Assembly: GCA_030672545.1 (NCBI GenBank)
Contig: DAOVGF010000068.1
Coordinates: 1-6,492 of the forward strand
From: Candidatus Aerophobota bacterium
Lineage (GTDB): Bacteria > Aerophobota > Aerophobia > Aerophobales > Aerophobaceae
Length of the DNA stretch: 6,492 bases
Direction of reading: 5' to 3'
The notes under the pieces were generated by a model. It was not told where the DNA came from, ran no database searches, and was given only the letters and a program-made list of their open reading frames with translations. Every line of letters begins with the position of its first letter. The stretch's first letter is position 1. Below are positions 1-4,668 of this stretch, one piece after another. The position numbers were made by a program, and so were the translations under genes.

Positions 1-396
1 GTGATAGGGGGCGCTACCGCTATGACCATCGGTGGAGTCAGCGAGAGGTTTGAGGAGAGGGTTGGCCAGGGGCCGCTTTCCATCCTCCGGGCTCTTCATC
101 GTCCCAGGGATGGTGTGTGGAGGCACGGTCTGGTAGGAGAGGTAATGGAGGTTGAAGACCGGGCCCTCACGGTTAAAACCTTCCGGGGCGAGGAGGTCAC
201 CGTTGTGTTTACCGATAAGACCAGGTTTCTGGGAGGATCAGATTTTCAGGTCGGTGATTTCGTCAGGACAGTGGGTAGGTGGAAAGAAGGCACCTTCCAG
301 ACCTTTGGTATCCACCGGTCCAGGCACGGTAGGGGTAAGTTTTTCCTGGAAAGAAAATTGAAGAAACACCTAAGGTGGCAGCCCAGCGGACAGTAG
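1..396 (+). CDS. DUF5666-like small beta-rich protein, 5' end uncertain
   Basis: A 131-codon frame opens with GTG on the first base, so the true gene may begin upstream of the window. An internal ATG at 22 is the other visible start, and neither has a convincing Shine-Dalgarno. Residues 43-77 (GLVGEV, then LTVKT, then VTVVFTDKTRF) and 82-107 (FQVGDFVRTVGRWKEGTFQT) show the alternating strand pattern and the 'G.V..V....LTV.T..G..V.V..T..T.F...VGD.V...G....G.F.A' layout of DUF5666-type OB-fold domains. Proteins of that kind often carry an N-terminal membrane or signal segment. None is visible here, which favours a truncated left end. The C-terminus is basic (KFFLERKLKKHLR). Function is unknown, and I infer only a small beta-barrel domain. 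Its GC content (roughly 60%) exceeds that of the rest of the window. Confidence 0.6.
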   Translation: MIGGATAMTIGGVSERFEERVGQGPLSILRALHRPRDGVWRHGLVGEVMEVEDRALTVKTFRGEEVTVVFTDKTRFLGGSDFQVGDFVRTVGRWKEGTFQTFGIHRSRHGRGKFFLERKLKKHLRWQPSGQ

Positions 397-483
397 CTTT
401 TTGTCTCCGGTAATCGAGTAGTCTCTCCCTCCCAATAATATTGACCTTCAAATAATTCTATCTCTTACTTCATTCTTCCCCTT

Positions 484-512
484 TTGAAATAAAAAAGCCA
501 CAGCGTTGTATT
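484..512 (+). promoter_or_regulatory. Candidate sigma-70-type promoter for the 41-codon gene
   Basis: TTGAAA at 484-489 (5 of 6 to the -35 consensus) is separated by 17 bp from TGTATT at 507-512 (4 of 6 to the -10 consensus). Transcription would begin near 519, placing the perfect stem-loop at 520-538 at the very 5' end of the RNA. The call rests on spacing and consensus only, and the -10 box is mediocre. Confidence 0.35.
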
Positions 513-519
513 ACTATAT

Positions 520-538
520 GAAAGATGGATCATCTTTC
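520..538 (+). other. Perfect 8-bp stem-loop in the leader of the small gene
   Basis: GAAAGATG at 520-527 and CATCTTTC at 531-538 are exact reverse complements around a GAT triplet. No T run follows, so it is not a terminator. It may be a 5' protective hairpin on the RNA, or a dyad operator in DNA if the promoter call is wrong. Confidence 0.5.
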
Positions 539-614
539 CCCTACATTTTGCCAGAAAAGCCGAGATTTTGGAACTACCCGAAAAGCGATAAATATTTGAT
601 TCAAGGAGCAGACA

Positions 615-740
615 ATGAAATTGATAAGAAAGAAGATTAAGGTGGTGAGGGTGCAGGCGATCTGGGAACTGTATCACCGACTCCTGGCCAAAGAACTGGC
701 CAAAGAAATTGTAGAATGTGCCCGGGCAATGACCAGCTGA
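615..740 (+). CDS. Small 41-residue basic helical protein, unknown
   Basis: An ATG at 615 opens 41 codons ending in TGA at 738-740. AAGGAG at 603-608 lies 6 bp ahead of the ATG, close to ideal, and a hairpin terminator begins on the next base after the stop. These flanking signals are why I call it a gene despite its size. The product starts with a strongly basic segment (RKKIKVVRV, residues 5-13). A predicted amphipathic helix follows (about residues 14-39), containing the repeat LAKELAKE (24-31) and a single Cys at 35. There is no signal peptide or hydrophobic transmembrane run. I recognise no family. It could be a small nucleic-acid- or membrane-surface-binding peptide, a regulator, or a leader or dual-function RNA. 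It converges on the exchanger gene. Confidence 0.55.
   Translation: MKLIRKKIKVVRVQAIWELYHRLLAKELAKEIVECARAMTS
684..707 (+). repeat. Perfect 12-bp tandem duplication inside the small gene
   Basis: CTGGCCAAAGAA occurs twice with no gap, at 684-695 and 696-707. It is in frame and encodes LAKE twice. Because 12 is a multiple of three, gain or loss of a unit would keep the reading frame. Confidence 0.9.
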
Positions 741-772
741 CCTATTTCCTGGCTGGAAATGGGCAAATTTTT
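741..772 (+). terminator. Likely Rho-independent terminator after the small gene
   Basis: CCTATTTCC (741-749) pairs with GGAAATGGG (755-763) through nine base pairs, one a G-T wobble, around the 5-nt loop TGGCT. A T5 run at 768-772 follows after CAAA. The stem starts directly after the TGA of the small gene. The four-base gap before the T run is a little long, so termination may be moderate. There is no T run on the minus side, so it is oriented for the plus strand. Confidence 0.6.
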
Positions 773-837
773 AGCTTAGTTTCGCTGCATTGCCTTACCC
801 AGGGTCACTTAGCCAGCCTGATTCTCAGGCCAACCTG

Positions 838-1842
838 TTATCCGAGGGAGAAGAGGAAATAGGTGCCGGCAACAAAGGTAACTGTCATAGCTATTGTCTC
901 CCAGCCCATTTTCAGGAAAGATTTAGAGGATCGGTAAATCAATCCCACGATGAGTATGCTGTTCATCAAGACGGCCAGGGTTAAGGTGAAAAAATGAGAA
1001 GAGTTAGCCAGGGAGAGAATTGGACTTTGCCAGAGAAGACCATCACAAAGGGGGATAATCATCAGGTCAAAGAAATTACTGCCCAAAATATTCCCTATAG
1101 CCATATCCACGTTAAATCTGAGGGCGGTGATGGAGACAATGAGTTCGGGCAAGGAGGTTACCAGACCAAGAAGGAAGGTTCCCACCAGAGTCTCGCTCCA
1201 ACCCATTATTTCCGCAATTTCTGAAGCAACGGCCGCCAGCCAGATTCCCAGAAAAACGATGGCCAGAAAACTGAGAGAAAATCCCACCACGGATCCTCTT
1301 AAGGAAAGAGACTCTTTTAGAGGTGAAGATTGTTTACTGGCCAGAGAGGTTTTTCCCTCTCTTCTTTCCCTTCCCCAGATTAGTTTTAGTCCGATCAGAA
1401 AGATAAAAATAAGTAGCCAGCTCTCAACCCCCATTCCTAAGACTGTTAGATTGAAATGGAGACTCTTTCTTAAGAGAACGGAAAAGGAGACACAAGTTAA
1501 GAGGATAACCGTCAAGGCGATGCAGAGAATGTGACTCTGTTTTGCCTGGATCATCAAGGCTCCCTTTCCCTGGATGAGATCCAGCAGGGCAATGATCATC
1601 AAATTAATAATGATAGTGCCAAATAAATCTCCCAAAGCCAGATCGGCGGAATGAAAAACGCTGGCCGAACTACCGCTGGTAACAAACTCGGGAAGAGAAG
1701 TGGCTAAGGAGAGGAAGAAGAATCCCATCAAACTCTTAGTCAGATTGGTTTTTTCGGAAATTATGTTTCCATAATAAGATAATTTGTAACCGGCGTATAT
1801 GAGAGCGGAGGCGCACAGAGCAAACTTTATCCAGGCAATCAT
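838..1842 (-). CDS. CaCA-family sodium/calcium (cation) exchanger
   Basis: This integral membrane antiporter of 334 residues is in the usual size range for bacterial YrbG/NCX_Mj-type exchangers. It likely couples export of Ca2+ or another cation to Na+ or H+ influx. Two alpha repeats are present. The first has ATSLPE (47-52) with GDLFGTIIIN (71-80). The second has VTSLPE (228-233) with GNILGSNFFD (250-259). The key acidic residues E52 and E233 and the N80/D259 pair that line the transport site in this family are kept, but alpha-1 has lost the usual GSN (it reads GTI). About ten hydrophobic segments surround a short charged loop at 157-182. The start ATG at 1842 has GGGGAG upstream. It begins 17 bp after pyrD, so it is probably the last gene of the same operon. 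Its substrate cannot be read from sequence. Confidence 0.85.
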   Translation of the reverse strand: MIAWIKFALCASALIYAGYKLSYYGNIISEKTNLTKSLMGFFFLSLATSLPEFVTSGSSASVFHSADLALGDLFGTIIINLMIIALLDLIQGKGALMIQAKQSHILCIALTVILLTCVSFSVLLRKSLHFNLTVLGMGVESWLLIFIFLIGLKLIWGRERREGKTSLASKQSSPLKESLSLRGSVVGFSLSFLAIVFLGIWLAAVASEIAEIMGWSETLVGTFLLGLVTSLPELIVSITALRFNVDMAIGNILGSNFFDLMIIPLCDGLLWQSPILSLANSSHFFTLTLAVLMNSILIVGLIYRSSKSFLKMGWETIAMTVTFVAGTYFLFSLG

Positions 1843-1859
1843 GGTTTTCTCCCCAAGCT

Positions 1860-2774
1860 TTAGGTTTCCACTTTACCGATGAGTTCCCTAAACCGCCGGA
1901 TTTTGTTTTTCTTCAGATAATTCTCAATTTGCTTGATTGTCTGCCCGGGGGTAGTCGGATCAACAAAATTGGCTGTGCCCACAGCTACGGCGCTGGCCCC
2001 GGCCAGAATAAACTCGAGAGCATCGTCTCCCTTCATAATTCCCCCCATTCCCAGAATGGGGATTCTCACCGCCCGGGCTACTTCCCAAACTACTCGAACG
2101 GCAATAGGTCTTATGGCTGGACCGGATAGTCCTCCGGTAATATTACCCAATCTGGGTCGTCGAGTTTGTATGTTAATAGCCATTCCCGGAAGGGTGTTGA
2201 TTAGAGACAAAGCTTCTGCTCCGGCTTCCTCGGCCGCTCGAGCGATTTCGGTAGGCTCACTGACCGCCGCCGTGAGTTTAGCCAGAAGAGGTAGATCGGT
2301 TACCCTCTTGAGAGTCTGAATTAAGCTAAAAACTACCTCCGGATCTTTTCCCAAGATATATCCGCCCCTCCTGAGATTGGGACAGGAAAGGTTAACTTCC
2401 AGGGCATCTATGGTTTTGGCTTTACTTAATTTCTCGGCCACCTGACAGAATTCATCCTCCTTTTCTCCGGCAATATTGACAATAATTTTAGTGTCAAATT
2501 GAGAAAGAAAGGGAAGTTTTTCCTTGAGGAATAATTCTACTCCGGGATTTTCCAAACCAATGGCATTGAGCATCCCGGCAGGAGTTTCTGTTAAACGGGG
2601 GGGAAACGATCCTTCTCTTGGTTTTAGAGTGACTGATTTGGTGATAATTCCTCCCAACTGGTTTAAATCAATTAGTTCTGCATATTCTTCGCCGTATCCA
2701 AAAGTGCCTGAAGCTACCAGGACGGGGTTCTTTAGACTTATCCTTCCCAGGTGGGTAGTAAGATCGAGAAGCAT
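1860..2774 (-). CDS. pyrD: Dihydroorotate dehydrogenase 1B, catalytic subunit
   Basis: The 304-residue cytosolic TIM-barrel flavoenzyme catalyses the fourth step of pyrimidine synthesis, dihydroorotate to orotate. As class 1B it works with PyrK and ultimately reduces NAD+. FMN and substrate motifs are clear: ASGTFGYG (21-28), ITKSVTL (44-50), the block around MLNAIGLENPG (68-78), VNLSCPN (127-133) with the class-1 catalytic base Cys131, AKL with Lys166, INTLPG (192-197), NITGGLSGPAI (211-221), GMGGI (242-246) and GTANF (266-270). A cysteine base rather than serine excludes class 2. The segment after Lys166 reads LTAAV, where I recall LTPNV or LSPNV as usual. The ATG at 2774 is preceded by AAGGA at proper spacing. 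It lies 28 bp after the DUF1841 gene and 17 bp before the exchanger. PyrK lies three genes upstream rather than next door. Confidence 0.95.
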   Translation of the reverse strand: MLLDLTTHLGRISLKNPVLVASGTFGYGEEYAELIDLNQLGGIITKSVTLKPREGSFPPRLTETPAGMLNAIGLENPGVELFLKEKLPFLSQFDTKIIVNIAGEKEDEFCQVAEKLSKAKTIDALEVNLSCPNLRRGGYILGKDPEVVFSLIQTLKRVTDLPLLAKLTAAVSEPTEIARAAEEAGAEALSLINTLPGMAINIQTRRPRLGNITGGLSGPAIRPIAVRVVWEVARAVRIPILGMGGIMKGDDALEFILAGASAVAVGTANFVDPTTPGQTIKQIENYLKKNKIRRFRELIGKVET

Positions 2775-2802
2775 TAATTGTTCCTTGCGGTTAGGGTATT
2801 TC

Positions 2803-3279
2803 TTAGCTTTCCCGCTGGATTTCTTCCTCTAAAAGTTGGAGGTACTTCTCCCGGTTAAAGGGTTTACGATATTTTAAGCTATCAAAGAGAATTTCCGAGA
2901 AAATTGCGGCAATCCGATGAATAACCTGATGACGAGGCACTTCCTTATTTATTTCTCTAAGATAGAATCTATGAACCCGGGAGGGATTGTTCCGGGCAAT
3001 CTGGTTTTCTATAATCAGATGGAGAGAGACGTGAAGGAAGGGGTTGACTCCTTCCGGTGTCTTTGTTGTCTGTCTGGTATGGCTACTCTCCCAGTAATTA
3101 TGGAATTCCTTATGTTCCCTGAGAATTTTTGCCAACCTTTTATCTTCATCCTGAGTAAGGGTATCTTTCTGGGAACTTTGCCATATCTGGCGAATACGTT
3201 GTTTCTCTGAAGAGCTCATAATCTCATCCCAGGCCCGGGATAATCTGTTCATCAGCTCTTCTCTTTTATCTTTCTCCAT
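2803..3279 (-). CDS. DUF1841 family protein
   Basis: The soluble alpha-helical protein has 158 residues from the ATG at 3279. A second ATG at 3282 would add one residue. AGGAGG at 3290-3285 is only 2 bp from the 3282 ATG but 5 bp from the 3279 ATG, so I choose the latter. The first half is charged and probably helical, while the second half carries the DUF1841 signature as I remember it: HKEFHNYWE, then NPFLHVSLHLIIENQIA, then a helix with HRIAAIFSEILFDS, ending in REKYLQLLEEE. The conserved histidines and the NPFLH..LH block are the main evidence. The family has no established function that I know of. It sits 28 bp after the GTPase stop and 28 bp ahead of pyrD, with a strong ribosome binding site, so it is an operon member. 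Confidence 0.75.
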   Translation of the reverse strand: MEKDKREELMNRLSRAWDEIMSSSEKQRIRQIWQSSQKDTLTQDEDKRLAKILREHKEFHNYWESSHTRQTTKTPEGVNPFLHVSLHLIIENQIARNNPSRVHRFYLREINKEVPRHQVIHRIAAIFSEILFDSLKYRKPFNREKYLQLLEEEIQRES

Positions 3280-3284
3280 CATAT

Positions 3285-3290
3285 CCTCCT
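3285..3290 (-). promoter_or_regulatory. Consensus ribosome binding site of the DUF1841 gene
   Basis: A perfect AGGAGG is followed by AT and then two consecutive ATG codons. Spacing of 5 bp to the second ATG against 2 bp to the first points to initiation at 3279. Confidence 0.7.
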
Positions 3291-3307
3291 GCCGGTAGTT
3301 TTCTTCC

Positions 3308-4294
3308 TCAGATATGGAATTCTACGATGTCTCTGTCCTTTAAGGGATGATCTTTTTCAACTTTTTGACCGTTGAATTCGTTGGAATCCCACATTCGGGT
3401 ATACCTTAACCTACTGGCAAAATCCTTGTGGATAGCTCTGGCTGCGTCAGTGATAAGACTACCCTTCTTGAGAACCAGTGGATTTTTAAGTTCCACAGGT
3501 TTTCCAGGAACCTTGGTATAGACTCGAATGATCCCTAATTGCTTAAATATTTGTTTCTTTAGTTCTTCTAATCCTCGGTTTTCCCGGGCGGAAATAGATA
3601 TCAGAGGTAATTTTTCTCCGTAAAATTCTTCAAGTATCCTTAGGCGTTCTTCCCCGTCTGGCCGATCATTTTTGTTTCCCACCAAAATAACCTTCTTGAG
3701 GGTTAACGGAGATGTTTCTTCCTCAGATATCTCTCTGACCAGCTTGATCTTGAAATAGCTCAATTTCTGGATTACCTCGTCGATACGCTCCAGAACTGTC
3801 TCTTCTCCCAAATCAGCCATTAGAAGTATCAGGTCGGCCTCCTTGATAATTTCTGGTAGATATGGCTCTATGAATTCCTCGCTCACCGGGGGGGTATCCA
3901 CCATTTGGATTTTGATGTCCTCGTAAGGCATAATACCTACTTGGGGTTCAGTGGTGGAGAATGGATAAGAGGCTATTTCTGGATTAGCCCGAGTTAACTT
4001 AGCTAAAAGCTCAGATTTTCCCACATTAGGAGAACCTATGAGGACCACCTGGGCGGCTCCCTGTTTAGAGATATGGTGACTGTAAGTACTTTTGCCTGTC
4101 TGTTTTCTTTTAAGAGCCTCGCTCCTTAGCCGGGATATTTTAGCCCTCAAATCAGCCTGGAGTTTATCGGTACCTTTGTGTTTGGGCATAATGGCCAGCA
4201 TCTCCCGTAAAATGGGGATTTTCTCCTGGGGGCTGCCGGCCTGGCGCAGCCTCTCTTCTACCCTATAATACTGAGGCGGAAGGTTGGTTGGCAT
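3308..4294 (-). CDS. Obg/DRG-like GTPase with C-terminal TGS domain
   Basis: The 328-residue cytosolic GTP-binding protein shows all G motifs in order: G1 GSPNVGKS (87-94), G2 around STT (113-115) after the SYPF typical of Obg/DRG proteins, G3 DTPP (133-136), G4 NKND (207-210) and G5 SAR (235-237). A TGS domain fills about 255-328 (RVYTKVPGKPVEL... to DRDIVEFHI). The N-terminal 80 residues contain the MLAIMPKHKGTDKLQADLR segment that I recall as characteristic of a distinct bacterial subgroup close to DRG proteins. DTPP in place of DTPG seems normal there. Obg and DRG relatives act on ribosomes or in growth control, but this subgroup's role is not known to me. The ATG at 4294 lies 9 bp after the HTH stop codon with only a weak GAGAG ahead, so translation is probably coupled to the HTH gene. 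Confidence 0.9.
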   Translation of the reverse strand: MPTNLPPQYYRVEERLRQAGSPQEKIPILREMLAIMPKHKGTDKLQADLRAKISRLRSEALKRKQTGKSTYSHHISKQGAAQVVLIGSPNVGKSELLAKLTRANPEIASYPFSTTEPQVGIMPYEDIKIQMVDTPPVSEEFIEPYLPEIIKEADLILLMADLGEETVLERIDEVIQKLSYFKIKLVREISEEETSPLTLKKVILVGNKNDRPDGEERLRILEEFYGEKLPLISISARENRGLEELKKQIFKQLGIIRVYTKVPGKPVELKNPLVLKKGSLITDAARAIHKDFASRLRYTRMWDSNEFNGQKVEKDHPLKDRDIVEFHI

Positions 4295-4303
4295 TTTTTT
4301 CTC

Positions 4304-4498
4304 TCAGTATTCTTTATTCAAACGAGCGAGAGAACCTTCACGGATCCAGTTATCAATGAGTTCTTTCTTGAATCTCCACTGACCGGAGATCTTGAAAGAA
4401 GGAATTTTAGCTTTTTGAGCTAACCGGTAAATCGTCGATACACTGGTCTTAAGATATCGAGCGCATTCGTGGATAACCATAATCTCGTCATGAACCAT
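4304..4498 (-). CDS. Excisionase-type helix-turn-helix DNA-binding protein
   Basis: The 64-residue protein is essentially a single HTH_17/MerR-like winged domain, about residues 5-56. Its helix-turn-helix core is CARYLKTSVSTIYRLAQ (12-28), followed by the IPSFKISGQWRF wing (32-43) and the KELIDNWI helix (45-52). This is the common pattern of 'excisionase family DNA-binding' proteins. Most such genes outside mobile elements are presumed transcription factors, and no integrase is nearby. GGAGG at 4509-4505, 6 bp before the ATG at 4498, supports this start over the internal ATG at 4480. As first gene of the downstream run it is a candidate autoregulator, with the inverted repeat around its promoter a possible target. 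That is inference. Confidence 0.85.
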   Translation of the reverse strand: MVHDEIMVIHECARYLKTSVSTIYRLAQKAKIPSFKISGQWRFKKELIDNWIREGSLARLNKEY

Positions 4499-4503
4499 TA
4501 CTT

Positions 4504-4569
4504 ACCTCCATTTTTAAAAATTTGAATAGATTGTAACAAATGTGCCTAATAAGTCAAGAAAATGGAGGT
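4504..4569 (-). repeat. 11-bp perfect inverted repeat flanking the HTH promoter
   Basis: ACCTCCATTTT at 4504-4514 and AAAATGGAGGT at 4559-4569 (plus strand) are exact reverse complements 44 bp apart. On the minus strand the downstream arm covers the GGAGGT Shine-Dalgarno of the HTH gene, and the upstream arm ends one base before the -35 box. In readthrough RNA the arms could pair and hide the Shine-Dalgarno. RNA begun at the local promoter would lack the upstream arm. Confidence 0.7.
4530..4557 (-). promoter_or_regulatory. Sigma-70-type promoter of the HTH-GTPase-DUF1841-pyrD run
   Basis: Reading the minus strand, TTGACT (4557-4552, 5 of 6 to consensus) is followed after 16 bp by TACAAT (4535-4530, 5 of 6). 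The predicted start near 4523 gives a leader of about 25 nt to the ATG at 4498. This is the best promoter seen in the window and separates the five downstream genes from pyrK. Confidence 0.65.
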
Positions 4570-4588
4570 CTATCTAGTCGCCCACTTT

Positions 4589-4668
4589 TGTCATTGCCAG
4601 AGATAAGATTCCTCACTTCCCCTTCGCTTCGCTCTGGGCTTTGGCTTCAAACAAGCGTGGCCATCTCA
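4589..4668. repeat. Dispersed palindromic-repeat-like element at the pyrK 3' end
   Basis: On the plus strand this opens with TGTCATTGCC, continues through AAGATTCCTCACTT and CTTCGCTTCGCTC, and closes with GTGGCCATCTCA. The arrangement resembles the 'TGTCATTGCGAG ... GCAATCTC' non-coding repeats common between genes in many environmental bacteria. The ends are imperfectly inverted (ATTGCCA against ATGGCCA). It overlaps the pyrK stop codon (4668-4666). Degenerate or chance similarity cannot be excluded without a genome-wide copy count. Confidence 0.4.

Noticed and set aside
441..469. TTGACC with CTTACT at 17-bp spacing as an alternative promoter for the small gene
   Set aside because: The -10 box matches only 3 of 6. 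The pair at 484-512 is better and explains the position of the stem-loop.
465..677. 70-codon open frame on the minus strand
   Set aside because: It is antisense to the leader and small plus-strand gene, has no recognisable domain and no ribosome binding signal. The plus-strand gene has matched start and termination signals.
816..830. Hairpin GCCTGA-TTC-TCAGGC just after the exchanger stop
   Set aside because: It could be the operon terminator, but no T run follows on the minus strand and the stem is six pairs, so it is not called.
1127..1534. 135-codon plus-strand open frame, and smaller ones at 790-984 and 994-1224
   Set aside because: They are antisense to the exchanger. Their low-complexity, basic translations are mirror images of its hydrophobic coding pattern.
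1933..2319. 128-codon plus-strand open frame, with others at 1929-2129 and 2524-2832
   Set aside because: They lie wholly or mainly antisense to the unmistakable pyrD and have no domain signal.
4304..4498. HTH protein as a phage or integrative-element excisionase
   Set aside because: No integrase, attachment-site repeat or phage gene is present. The same domain is widespread in chromosomal regulators.
4504..4569. Invertible promoter flanked by inverted repeats
   Set aside because: The arms are short, the inner segment is only 44 bp, and no recombinase is nearby. Inversion would also aim the promoter antisense into pyrK. Fold-back or operator roles explain the placement better.
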